Below are positions 1-8,554 of a stretch of 45,975 nt of DNA, one piece after another. A model generated the notes under the pieces. The model was given only the letters and a program-made list of their open reading frames with translations, ran no database searches and was not told where the DNA came from. Position numbers and translations under genes: made by a program. Position 1 is the stretch's first letter; each line of letters opens with the position of its first letter. Source of the stretch: Cryomorphaceae bacterium (lineage in GTDB: Bacteria > Bacteroidota > Bacteroidia > Flavobacteriales > Schleiferiaceae); the NCBI GenBank assembly GCA_020832345.1, contig JAFIEY010000035.1:1-45975 (forward strand), given 5' to 3'.

Positions 1-304
1 AACCCCCCCCTGACGTCCCACCACCGCACACCGCCCCGCAACCCCCCTCCACCATCCAAACCGCACCCAACCCCAATTCCCGAAACCAACCCCCGACCTC
101 CGACCTCCGACCTCCGACCCGCAAATAACCTCCACCATCCAAACCGCACCCAACCCCAATTCCCGAAAAACAACGATTAAACGATTAAACGATTAAACGA
201 TTAAACGCATAAACGCATAAACGATTAAACCCTTCAAATTACGTCCAAAATCTAAACTTATTTCAATAAAATGTCCAAATTCAAAACTTGAAATCGTACC
301 TGCC
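1..304. repeat. Gene-free, C-rich repeat region at left edge
   Basis: No credible gene lies here. An exact 40-bp direct repeat occupies 46-85 and 129-168. Between the copies is a run of heptamers of the form GACCTCC (about 95-118). After the second copy, 173-228 holds seven tandem 8-bp units, five ACGATTAA and two ACGCATAA. The plus strand is strongly C-rich up to about 165 and then A/T-rich. The DUF418 gene ends at 305 on the minus strand, so this is the space beyond its 3' end. Related octamers occur at the right edge on the other strand. Confidence 0.8.
173..228 (+). repeat. Tandem octamer array ACGNNTAA x7
   Basis: Seven head-to-tail 8-bp units are read directly: four ACGATTAA, two ACGCATAA, one ACGATTAA, followed by ACCC. 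The 8-bp period is not a multiple of three and there is no open frame of note, so it is not coding. It may be a variable-number tandem repeat. Confidence 0.9.
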
Positions 305-1564
305 TCACCTTTTCCTATTCTTTATCCATCTACCGTACGTCATTTGGCGCCATAACCATTCCAGGGGTCCAAATCGGAAATATTTTAACCAGATTTTGCT
401 AAAAATTATCTGGCAAATAAAAACGATAAGAGCAAAGAATAAAACGCCGGACAATCCAAATTTTCCGTAATAACCCAACCCAACACCATAAAAAATTATT
501 ATGGAAATTACGGATTGAAAAAGATAATTGGAAAGCGCAGTTTGACCAACTGGGGCAAATATTTTTAATAATTTGGGGCGGTTCATGACGATCAGGGCAA
601 TTCCGGCCATAAAGCCAAATGCCAAAGGGGTAACGCCTAAAGTAAAAAACAAGTGATCGAGAAAATTCTTAAGGTTTCCGCTAAAATCATTAAATTTAAT
701 TATTGCGAGTAATATGTTGAAAGGTAGCCCGATAGAAATTCCCCAAACCGTTACTTTCCGCAAAAATACTTTATTTTCCAATAAATTGTTTTGCAGAATT
801 TGACGTCCTGCCCACATACCTACTAAAAACAACCCCAGTACTTTAAAAATTCGTCCCTTCATAATGATTAAAGCCAGTCGGTACGCCGGCATAACCACTT
901 GGATTTTTATCCATTGAGAAAAGTCTTCGGTAATAATCCTTGCCGGGTGGGAAAGCCTTGGGATTCCGGTTGATATACTTTCCCGACTGGTAAATTCCAG
1001 CTCACCCGCCCGTTCGTGAACAAAATCAAATAGGGGATAATAGTAATAGGTTTTTGTGGCATACATCAGTAACCAATGAAAAATGGGCAAAAGGAACATG
1101 AGCAGTGCCAATTTTAATAATCGCTCGTCATTCATATTCCTGAACCAAATTAACACCAACCCCATAATTGCATACAAAGTGAGAATGTCGCCTGACCAAA
1201 TAAAGACCAAATGTAGGCCTCCGAAAATCATCAACCCCACCATCCTCCGGGTAAAAAATGGCACAAAATTGCGACTGCTTTTGCGAATATTGCTAAATTG
1301 AACTGCAAAACCAATCCCAAATAAAATGCTGAAGATGTAATAAAACTTTCCATTCACCAGCACGTACAAAATCACTTCCAAGATCCGGTCTAATTTCGCA
1401 CTGGAAAAATCATCTGCAACTTTATCCGGGTAATAGTAAACCCCTGATAGATATTGAATATTGATCAGAAAGATAAACAAAATGGCAATTCCGCGCAGAA
1501 TGTCGAGATATTCAATTCGACTACCGGAGGATACAGGTGCGCTTTTCGTGGTGGTAAAAGGCAT
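305..1564 (-). CDS. DUF418 (YeiB-family) integral membrane protein
   Basis: A 419-residue polytopic membrane protein. The N-terminal segment RIEYLDILRGIAILFIFLIN is typical of the heparan-alpha-glucosaminide N-acetyltransferase/YeiB-like fold. The C-terminus, ending RFGPLEWLWRQMTYGRW, matches the conserved tail of DUF418 proteins. Around nine to ten hydrophobic segments are visible (near residues 25-42, 65-85, 105-125, 130-165, 240-258, 275-292, 310-335, 345-368, 372-395). The family is thought to act in transport or acyl transfer at the inner membrane, but the substrate is unknown. It lies 26 bp downstream of polA on the same strand and may be cotranscribed. Start ATG at 1562-1564. Family call is secure; function is not. 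Confidence 0.85.
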   Translation of the reverse strand: MPFTTTKSAPVSSGSRIEYLDILRGIAILFIFLINIQYLSGVYYYPDKVADDFSSAKLDRILEVILYVLVNGKFYYIFSILFGIGFAVQFSNIRKSSRNFVPFFTRRMVGLMIFGGLHLVFIWSGDILTLYAIMGLVLIWFRNMNDERLLKLALLMFLLPIFHWLLMYATKTYYYYPLFDFVHERAGELEFTSRESISTGIPRLSHPARIITEDFSQWIKIQVVMPAYRLALIIMKGRIFKVLGLFLVGMWAGRQILQNNLLENKVFLRKVTVWGISIGLPFNILLAIIKFNDFSGNLKNFLDHLFFTLGVTPLAFGFMAGIALIVMNRPKLLKIFAPVGQTALSNYLFQSVISIIIFYGVGLGYYGKFGLSGVLFFALIVFICQIIFSKIWLKYFRFGPLEWLWRQMTYGRWIKNRKR

Positions 1565-1590
1565 TTCTCAATTCATAATTTGTAATTGAA

Positions 1591-4383
1591 TTAATGTGCT
1601 TCCAGCCAACTCCCGCCTTCTCCTAAATCAACCTCTAGTTTTACCGAGGTGGAATAGGCGTTTTCCATACAATCTTTTACGAGGGTCTTTAGGGTTTCGA
1701 GCTCGTCTTTATAGGCTTCAAACACCAATTCATCATGTACTTGTAATATGAATCTACTTTTTAATCCCTTTTCATCCATTGACTTGTGGATGCGGGCCAT
1801 AGCGAGTTTTATGATGTCCGCCGCACTGCCCTGAATGGGGGTGTTTACTGCGTTGCGCTCGGCATGTCCGCGAACTACCGGGTTGCGGGAGTTGATGTCG
1901 GGTAATGCCCGCTTGCGCCCTAGAAGGGTGGTGACGTAGCCCTTTTCCCTCGCCAATTCAACCTGCTTGTCCATGTAAGACCGAATACCCGGATAAGTTT
2001 CGAAATACGACTTGATGAGTTCCGCTGCCTCGCTCCGACTGAGGTTGGTTTGTTGGCTTAATCCAAAGGCAGACACGCCGTAAATTATTCCGAAGTTTAC
2101 GGTTTTGGCTTGCCCTCGTTGCTCCCGACTCACTCCGGATAAATCTACATTAAAAATATTGGCTGCCGTAGCGGCATGAATATCCAATCCAGCGGCAAAG
2201 GCATCGCGCATGGACGTATCCCCGCTCATTTCGGCCATCAATCGAAGTTCAATTTGAGAATAATCCGCCGCTAAAATCACGGTGTCTTCGGAACTGGCCA
2301 CAAAGGCTTTTCTCACCAACCGACCCTTTTCTGTGCGAATGGGAATATTTTGCAAATTGGGGTTGGTGCTACTTAATCGTCCGGTTGCAGCAACTGCTTG
2401 ATTAAAAGAGGTATGGATTCGTTTAGTCTGCTTGTTTATCAATTTTGGCAGGGAATCGACATACGTGGATTTTAACTTGCTGAGTTGTCTAAACTCCAGA
2501 ACCAATCGTACAATTTCGTGCTCGCCCGCAAGTTCAGAAAGCACCTCTTCCCCGGTACTGTACTGCCCGGTTTTGGTCTTTTTAGGTTTGCTTACCAATT
2601 TGAGTTTTTCAAACAGAATAACTCCGAGTTGGGCTGGACTGGCCACGTTGAATTTTTCACCGGCAATTTCAATGATTTTCAATTCGGTTTCAGAAATGGT
2701 CTTTTCCAATTCTTTTGATAATTCTGCCAATGCCTTTACGTCGATGTGAACACCATTACGTTCCATATCACATAGAACTTCAACTAGGGGAATATCGACA
2801 TTGTGAAAAACACTTTCGAGCTCGTTTTCCTTGAGTTTTTGTTTTAAAACCTCACTGAGTTGAAAGGTAATATCCGCGTCCTCTCCGGCGTATTCTACTA
2901 GGTCAGCTAGGGGAACATGTTCCATGCTACCTTGATTTTTGCCCTTTTTACCGATAAGACTTTCAATGGATTTTGGTGTATATCCGAGTAAATCCTGAGA
3001 AACTATATCCATGCTATGCCGACCGTCCGGACGGTAAACGTAATGCGCTATCATGGTATCGAAAAATGGCCCATTTACGCGCAAATCGTAATTTTTTAAA
3101 ATGGCCATATCGTACTTTAGGTTATGTGCAATTTTTTCCACTTTATCACTTTCAAAAAATGGACGAAGCAGTTCCAATCTAGCTTTTTTATCAGCCTCAC
3201 TACCTCGAAATGGCACATAATAGGCTTTCCCTTTTTCGTAACTAAAGGCAATTCCGATGAGTTTAGCATCGATGGATACCAATGATGTGGTTTCGGTGTC
3301 AAAACATACCGAAGGGTTGTTATTCAGTACTTTGGTTAATTCTTTAATCCCAGCTTCATCGTCAATACATTGGTAAAAGTGATCGACGGATGTGAGGTCG
3401 GTTTTGGCGCTTTCTTCCGTATTGCTAAACAGGTCGGGAATTGCGGAAGAGGATTTGGGTTTGTCTTCTATTTTTACCGCATCATCACCGCCATTGACAA
3501 ATGTTTCGGCAAATCGACGCCATAATGTTCTGAATTCCAGTTCTTCAAAAAGACTTTTCACTTTTTCCATATCAGGTTCGTCTAAGTGAAAGTCGGTGTG
3601 ATTAAATTTCACAGGCGCGTCTGTCAGGATGGTAGCCAGTTGTTTGGAAAGCAGTGCTTGTTCTTTATTGGCGCGAATTTTCTCGCCCAATTTACCCTTT
3701 ATTTTATCCGCATTTTCCAATACCCCTTCAAGTGTATCGTATTCGGCTAGAAGTTTGGCCGCGGTTTTTTCTCCTACACCCGGAATCCCCGGAATATTAT
3801 CCACGGCATCCCCCATTAGTCCGAGCATATCGATGACCTGATCAATGCGTTGGATGTTCCATTTTTCGCAGACTTCCTTTTCACTCATGACCTCCGGGGC
3901 GCCACCACCGCGTGCAGGTTTGTACATATATACTTTACCCGGTCGAATCAACTGTCCAAAATCTTTGTCGGGCGTCATCATATAAACGATAAAACCCTCG
4001 TCTGAGGCCTGATATGCAAGGGTTCCAATGACATCATCCGCCTCGTAACCCTGGGAAAACATGATGGGAATATTCATGGCCTCCAGTAATTTTTTGATAA
4101 AAGGAACAGCGATCTTGATGCCTTCAGGTGTTTCGTTGCGATTGGCTTTATAGGCTTCAAATGTTTCATGACGGGAGGTGGGACCCTCCACATCAAAAAC
4201 CACGGCAAGATGAGAAGGTTTTTCTCTTTTCATCAAATCCATTAGGGTGGTCGTAAATCCAAAAATTGCCGAAGTATCTAATCCTTTTGAGGAAATCCGC
4301 GGATTTCTTGCAAAGGCAAAATAGGATCGGAATATTAAGGCATAGGCATCCAGTAAGAAAAGCTTGTTGTTGTTGTCGGCCAT
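1591..4383 (-). CDS. polA: DNA polymerase I (5'-3' exo, 3'-5' exo, polymerase)
   Basis: About 930 residues, full length for the family. The N-terminal flap nuclease domain shows FLLDAYALIFRSYFAF, GYEADDVIGTLA, TPDKDFGQL and the helix-hairpin-helix region GDAVDNIPGIPGVGEKTAA. The middle 3'-5' exonuclease keeps its acidic residues (FDTETTSL, NLKYDMAIL, YAGEDADITF), so proofreading should be active, unlike in some bacterial PolA. The polymerase domain has motif A (DYSQIELRLMAEMSGD), motif B (RGQAKTVNFGIIYG) and motif C (LQVHDELVFE). An upstream in-frame ATG at 4455 would add 24 basic residues, but homology begins at MADNNNKLFLLDAY, so I start at 4383. It is divergent from the acetyltransferase at 4464. 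Role: Okazaki-fragment processing and repair synthesis. Confidence 0.97.
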   Translation of the reverse strand: MADNNNKLFLLDAYALIFRSYFAFARNPRISSKGLDTSAIFGFTTTLMDLMKREKPSHLAVVFDVEGPTSRHETFEAYKANRNETPEGIKIAVPFIKKLLEAMNIPIMFSQGYEADDVIGTLAYQASDEGFIVYMMTPDKDFGQLIRPGKVYMYKPARGGGAPEVMSEKEVCEKWNIQRIDQVIDMLGLMGDAVDNIPGIPGVGEKTAAKLLAEYDTLEGVLENADKIKGKLGEKIRANKEQALLSKQLATILTDAPVKFNHTDFHLDEPDMEKVKSLFEELEFRTLWRRFAETFVNGGDDAVKIEDKPKSSSAIPDLFSNTEESAKTDLTSVDHFYQCIDDEAGIKELTKVLNNNPSVCFDTETTSLVSIDAKLIGIAFSYEKGKAYYVPFRGSEADKKARLELLRPFFESDKVEKIAHNLKYDMAILKNYDLRVNGPFFDTMIAHYVYRPDGRHSMDIVSQDLLGYTPKSIESLIGKKGKNQGSMEHVPLADLVEYAGEDADITFQLSEVLKQKLKENELESVFHNVDIPLVEVLCDMERNGVHIDVKALAELSKELEKTISETELKIIEIAGEKFNVASPAQLGVILFEKLKLVSKPKKTKTGQYSTGEEVLSELAGEHEIVRLVLEFRQLSKLKSTYVDSLPKLINKQTKRIHTSFNQAVAATGRLSSTNPNLQNIPIRTEKGRLVRKAFVASSEDTVILAADYSQIELRLMAEMSGDTSMRDAFAAGLDIHAATAANIFNVDLSGVSREQRGQAKTVNFGIIYGVSAFGLSQQTNLSRSEAAELIKSYFETYPGIRSYMDKQVELAREKGYVTTLLGRKRALPDINSRNPVVRGHAERNAVNTPIQGSAADIIKLAMARIHKSMDEKGLKSRFILQVHDELVFEAYKDELETLKTLVKDCMENAYSTSVKLEVDLGEGGSWLEAH

Positions 4384-4463
4384 GGTGAGAAATTTAAAGG
4401 CACGAATATACAAAGGTTGTGCTGCTTTCTGCAAAGCAGTTTTTACTTTAGCCAAAAAAAATC

Positions 4464-4928
4464 ATGCCTCACGATTTGCAATTTACCCGACGTTTTTTTA
4501 CCGACTTATCTCTGATGGAATATCACAGGATATTGGTCTTGCGCTGCGCGGTGTTTGTCGTCGAGCAGGATTGTCCGTACCAAGATGTTGACGAGCGCGA
4601 CCCGGAAAGTCATCACGTATTAGGAACCAACGACAAAGGGGAAGTCATGGCTACGGCTCGCATTGTGCCACCCGGTTTGCGGTACGATGATGTTTCGATT
4701 GGTCGGGTTGTGGTGGACAAAAGGTATCGAAAAACAGGTGCTGGTCAGGATTTGATGCACTTTACCGTTTCGGAAACTTACGCGGTTTATGGTCGGATTC
4801 CCATCCGTATTTCTGCACAAGCCTATTTGGAAAATTTTTATAGAGGTCTCGGTTTTAAACCTACTGGCAAACGATATTTGGAGGATAATATTCCTCATTT
4901 GGAAATGCTAAAAAATCCAGTTGAGTAA
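4464..4928 (+). CDS. ElaA-like GNAT acetyltransferase
   Basis: A 154-residue single-domain GNAT protein. The segment LRCAVFVVEQDCPYQDVDERD is the hallmark of the ElaA subgroup. The acetyl-CoA loop is recognisable around VSIGRVVVDKRYRKTGAGQDLM, and the C-terminal YLENFYRGLGFKPTGKRYLEDNIPH completes the fold. The acceptor substrate of ElaA-type enzymes is not established. The gene starts 80 bp from polA on the opposite strand, and its last 21 bp overlap the 3' end of the convergent aldehyde dehydrogenase gene. Start ATG at 4464; downstream Met codons fall inside the conserved domain. Confidence 0.9.
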   Translation: MPHDLQFTRRFFTDLSLMEYHRILVLRCAVFVVEQDCPYQDVDERDPESHHVLGTNDKGEVMATARIVPPGLRYDDVSIGRVVVDKRYRKTGAGQDLMHFTVSETYAVYGRIPIRISAQAYLENFYRGLGFKPTGKRYLEDNIPHLEMLKNPVE

Positions 4929-6269
4929 TTTTTCTGTCCATTTTTTATATGGAGGATATCGCAGCGGAATATCGATAAGGGTATTGCTGCTGTACACCGA
5001 TTTTTTATGGCTAAAACAGTCGATACTGAACTTTCCGTGATAATTTCCCATGCCACTTTCACCTACGCCGCCAAAGGGCAGTTCGCTATTTGCAAGGTGC
5101 ATAATAACGTCGTTAAAAACCAATCCGCCACTTGAAGTTTCATTTTCAAAACGCCTTTTCACCGAGTTTTTATTGGTAAAAATGTACATGGCTAGGGGTT
5201 TGGGGCGTGCATTGATAAAGTAAATGGCTTCATCAGCATCAGAAACTGGAATGATGGGCAATACGGGGCCAAAAATCTCTTCTTCCATACTGGGATGGTC
5301 TGCCGCTTCTATAATGATAGGACTTGGGGGAATGTAACGATTGGCTGGGTCACATTTGGCTTTGTTTGGCAGCATGGCAGAAATCCTGTCGAAGTGATGG
5401 TTCGAAATAATCCTTCCGTAATCTGAACTTTTTTTAGGGTCACTGCCAAAAAAATCCTCGATGTATTTTTCCAGTAATTTTACAAATTCACGACAATGGC
5501 TTCGGTGAATTAAAACGTAATCGGGTGCAATGCAGGTTTGTCCCGCATTGATGAATTTTCCCCATGCCACACGTTTTGCGGCCAGTTTTAAATTGGCTTT
5601 TTGGTCGATATAGGTTGGACTTTTTCCTCCGAGTTCCAAAGTTACCGGAATAAGATGATCAGCCGCCGCCTTCATCACAATTTTTCCAACTTTGGTGCTT
5701 CCTGTAAAAAAGATGTGATTCCACGGAATTTCCAAAAGCGCTTTGGAAACCTCAATACCACCGGTAACGACGGCAACATGCGACTCGTCAAATGCTTCCC
5801 GAATGATTTTTGCCACAACCTTTTCAGTGGCGGGAGAAAGTTCAGAGGGCTTTACTGTAACGACATTTCCCGCTGCTATAGCCCCCACCAATGGCGCCAT
5901 CACCAATTGAAAGGGGTAATTCCACGGCGCAATGATCAGACTAACACCTAAAGGTTCGGTTATGATCTTACTGCTTCCCGGGCCTGTAATATGGATGGGC
6001 GTGGCAACCTTTTCGGCAGCTGTCCAGGATTCCATATTAAAAATCATATCCTTAATTTCCTTTCGCACATAACCGATTTCCGTCGCAAGGGCCTCAAATG
6101 AAGATTTGTGTAAATCATCATAAAGGGCTTGGGTAATTTCCGCACTGTACCGATCGATGGAAGCGTTTAGTTTTTTGAGTGCTTTTTTCCGAAACGACAA
6201 AGGACGAGTAACTCCACTGTGGAAATATGTCCTTTGTCGATCGAGGTGAGTCTGAAAATTTATTTTCAT
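4908..6269 (-). CDS. Aldehyde dehydrogenase, ALDH3-like class
   Basis: 453 residues, the short length typical of ALDH3/AlkH-type enzymes (others are about 490-500). Visible motifs are EPLGVSLIIAPWNYPFQL (NAD-binding side), FTGSTKVGK, the general-base region TLELGGKSPTYID and the nucleophile region NAGQTCIAPDYVL, with the catalytic Cys in GQTC. The C-terminal SELPFGGVGESGMGNYHGK is also typical. It oxidises fatty or aromatic aldehydes to carboxylic acids with NAD(P). It sits 17 bp downstream of the acyl-CoA dehydrogenase gene on the same strand, so a joint role in lipid or aldehyde catabolism is a reasonable inference. No C-terminal membrane anchor beyond a mildly hydrophobic LLNWIF end. Confidence 0.95.
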   Translation of the reverse strand: MKINFQTHLDRQRTYFHSGVTRPLSFRKKALKKLNASIDRYSAEITQALYDDLHKSSFEALATEIGYVRKEIKDMIFNMESWTAAEKVATPIHITGPGSSKIITEPLGVSLIIAPWNYPFQLVMAPLVGAIAAGNVVTVKPSELSPATEKVVAKIIREAFDESHVAVVTGGIEVSKALLEIPWNHIFFTGSTKVGKIVMKAAADHLIPVTLELGGKSPTYIDQKANLKLAAKRVAWGKFINAGQTCIAPDYVLIHRSHCREFVKLLEKYIEDFFGSDPKKSSDYGRIISNHHFDRISAMLPNKAKCDPANRYIPPSPIIIEAADHPSMEEEIFGPVLPIIPVSDADEAIYFINARPKPLAMYIFTNKNSVKRRFENETSSGGLVFNDVIMHLANSELPFGGVGESGMGNYHGKFSIDCFSHKKSVYSSNTLIDIPLRYPPYKKWTEKLLNWIF

Positions 6270-6286
6270 TCTAGGTTTTTAAAAAA

Positions 6287-8083
6287 TTACCCTTCAAAGT
6301 CGTACCCATTCGCTTCAATTAAATCATCCGCAATAACATCGCGAATTTCTTTGGGATTGATGGGAGATGGATATTTGATGAATCGCTTTAATCCCATGAG
6401 CATAACGCGTTGTTCGTCTCCGCTAGCAAAGCTGTAAATGGCTTCCCTTCCGGCAAAACCGGTGCGCTCCACAGCTTGATACATGGTCAGTTGGGCTTTC
6501 GCAATGGCAACCTTAGCTTCTTTTTCGCCACGAAGTTCCATGATTTTTTTTGCCCGTAACAACGCTGATTCAGCTATGTAGGTTTGAATGACCATATCGG
6601 CGACACTCATCAGAACTTCCTGTTGATCCTCGAGCTCCATACCAAAATGTTCGGCGGCCTTGCCGGAAACCATTAATACTGATTTTTTTAATCCTTCCAA
6701 AATATGGGTTTCCATTGAAAGAGGTTCGGAATAATCGGGTGCATCAAAAGATGGAATTTCCATGAGTTCCTTACCAACCTTCATGGCCGGCCCCATTAGG
6801 TCGAGTTCGCCTTTCATGGCCCTGCGAAGCAACATTCCGACAATCAACATACGATTAATTTCATTGGTTCCTTCGTAAATTCTCGATATTCGAACATCGC
6901 GATAAGCGGCTTCCATAGGCGCATCGGCAGAGAATCCCATGCCACCGTAAATCTGAACCCCTTCATCGGTGACGAAGCTGGAAGCCTCGGATCCGTAAAC
7001 TTTTAAAATAGCACATTCCACGGCAAATTCTTCGACGCCCTGCAAGTGGGCCTTTTGAGGATCCATTTCTTTTTCAAGACGCTTGATGTTATTTTCAATG
7101 TCTTGACCGGCGCGATAACACGCGGCTTCACTGGCAAATGTACGGGCACTCATTTCCGCCAATTTCTGACGAATGGCGCCAAATGAACTGATGGGTTTGT
7201 TGAATTGATGGCGTTCATTGGCATATTTTACGGAAAGGTCAATAACGCGACGATTTGCATCAAGGGTGGCAGCAGCCAGTTTGATTCGACCTACGTTGAG
7301 ACTGTTCATCGCGATTTTAAAACCACCACCCCGCTCACCGAGTAAGTTATCTGCCGGAATTTTGCAGTCGTTGAAAAATACCTGACGAGTAGATGAGGCG
7401 TGGATGCCCATTTTATTTTCCTCTTCGCCAAAACTCATGCCTTCAGTTCCGCGTTCAACGATAAAACCTGTTATGTACTTATCGTCTTCAATTCTTGCAA
7501 AAACAATAAAGACATCGGCAAAACCGGCATTGGAAATCCACATTTTTTGTCCGGTAATGGAATAGTGCTTCCCGTCGTCACTGAGTACAGCTTTTGTTTT
7601 TCCGCTATTGGCATCTGAACCGGCACCGGGTTCGGTAAGACAATATGCACCTGTGTATTCCCCGGAAGCGAGTTTGGGTAAATACTTTTCTTTTTGCGCT
7701 TCGGTACCGTAAAATAAAATAGGTAATGTGCCAATGCCTGTATGTGCACCAAAAGCGGTAGAGAGTGAACCGGAAACACCGGAAAGTCGGTCACAAACCA
7801 GCATCGAGGTGTTGAAGTCCAGTCCCATACCCTGATACTTTTCGGGCACGGCAATACTCAACATGCCCATTTCACCGATTTTTTTCATCAACGATTTCGT
7901 CCATTCGTAATCTTTTTTCTCAAAACGTTCGCGCTGGGGCGCTACTTCCTTATCTATAAATTCCCGACAAGTTGCGGCAATCATTCGCTGCTCTTCACTA
8001 AATGATTCCGGAATAAAAATTTCGTCTGGTGAGAAGTTTTTGATGAGAAATTCGCCACCGCGGAGTTGATTTTCTTTTGACAT
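6287..8083 (-). CDS. Acyl-CoA dehydrogenase, long VLCAD-like form
   Basis: About 598 residues from MSKENQLRGGEFL, longer than the usual 380-residue ACAD. It carries the extra C-terminal helical domain seen in very-long-chain enzymes and their Bacteroidota homologues. Motifs include CLTEPGAGSDANSGKT, KMWISNAGFADVFIVFA (FAD/substrate contacts), VQIYGGMGFSADAPMEAAYRD and RIYEGTNEINRML, where the Glu after RIY is the expected catalytic base. It catalyses the first FAD-dependent step of beta-oxidation. The frame stays open to an ATG at 8143, but that start lies inside an inserted repeat element (8113-8248) and adds residues absent from the family, so 8083 is preferred. An aldehyde dehydrogenase gene follows 17 bp downstream. 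Confidence 0.93.
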   Translation of the reverse strand: MSKENQLRGGEFLIKNFSPDEIFIPESFSEEQRMIAATCREFIDKEVAPQRERFEKKDYEWTKSLMKKIGEMGMLSIAVPEKYQGMGLDFNTSMLVCDRLSGVSGSLSTAFGAHTGIGTLPILFYGTEAQKEKYLPKLASGEYTGAYCLTEPGAGSDANSGKTKAVLSDDGKHYSITGQKMWISNAGFADVFIVFARIEDDKYITGFIVERGTEGMSFGEEENKMGIHASSTRQVFFNDCKIPADNLLGERGGGFKIAMNSLNVGRIKLAAATLDANRRVIDLSVKYANERHQFNKPISSFGAIRQKLAEMSARTFASEAACYRAGQDIENNIKRLEKEMDPQKAHLQGVEEFAVECAILKVYGSEASSFVTDEGVQIYGGMGFSADAPMEAAYRDVRISRIYEGTNEINRMLIVGMLLRRAMKGELDLMGPAMKVGKELMEIPSFDAPDYSEPLSMETHILEGLKKSVLMVSGKAAEHFGMELEDQQEVLMSVADMVIQTYIAESALLRAKKIMELRGEKEAKVAIAKAQLTMYQAVERTGFAGREAIYSFASGDEQRVMLMGLKRFIKYPSPINPKEIRDVIADDLIEANGYDFEG

Positions 8084-8112
8084 GGTTTCGATAATTTTTC
8101 GTTTTAATGTTT

Positions 8113-8248
8113 GAGTCTGCTCTAAAAAGTCCCTTTCTGCCAAAATCTTCCTTGTCGATAGACTTTTGAATTTTCACTAACAGCTGGTTAGCTCCGGCTC
8201 AAAAATCCCCTCGATTTTGATTGAAATCATCCTTTTTAGAGTGGACTC
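8113..8248 (+). mobile_element. MITE-like element, copy A (136 bp)
   Basis: Starts GAGTCTGCTCTAAAAAG and ends with the reverse complement of GAGTCCACTCTAAAAAG, a 17-bp terminal inverted repeat with two mismatches. ATGTTT immediately flanks both ends (8107-8112 and 8249-8254), read as a target-site duplication. No coding capacity of its own. It lies 30 bp upstream of the acyl-CoA dehydrogenase start and contributes an alternative in-frame ATG at 8141-8143. Confidence 0.88.
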
Positions 8249-8254
8249 ATGTTT

Positions 8255-8554
8255 TTTAAGTTTTCAAACAAAGCGGATTTTTTATCAAAACCATAAATGG
8301 CTTCGGAATTTTGACCCCTCTGTTTTAAGACTTCAAATATAAAAAATATTATGCATGCATAGTATTTTTTGTTGAGTTTTTATTAATATTTAACGATTGG
8401 AATTCGTTTAATCAATTTATATTGGGTCAAACTCGATTTAGTTTACGTATTTAAAATTTAATTTGTAATTTAGTGAGCTGAAATTTGATGTGCAAAATGA
8501 AGCTGTTTGTTAATGTTTACGTGGTAATTAAATAGGCGTTTTACTTGATTTTTT
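8255..8554. other. AT-rich divergent intergenic spacer
   Basis: About 300 bp between the repeat element upstream of the acyl-CoA dehydrogenase and the start of the large secreted protein. I see no gene and no clear TAnnTTTG box in either orientation. A 12-bp perfect palindrome TATGCATGCATA sits at 8350-8361 within an A/T-rich stretch. It presumably contains the promoters of both flanking genes. Confidence 0.5.

Noticed and set aside
173-228. CRISPR array at the octamer repeats
   Set aside because: Units are 8 bp, contiguous and without spacers; no cas genes.
288-470. 60-codon plus-strand frame at the left edge
   Set aside because: Lies opposite the 3' end of the DUF418 gene, with no protein-like features.
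4422-4439. Short inverted repeat CTGCTTT/AAAGCAG between polA and the acetyltransferase
   Set aside because: Only 7 bp with a 4-nt loop, upstream of both genes; could be an operator but nothing supports it.
8350-8361. 12-bp palindrome TATGCATGCATA
   Set aside because: Alternating A/T-G/C palindromes of this size arise by chance in AT-rich spacers; no second copy is seen.
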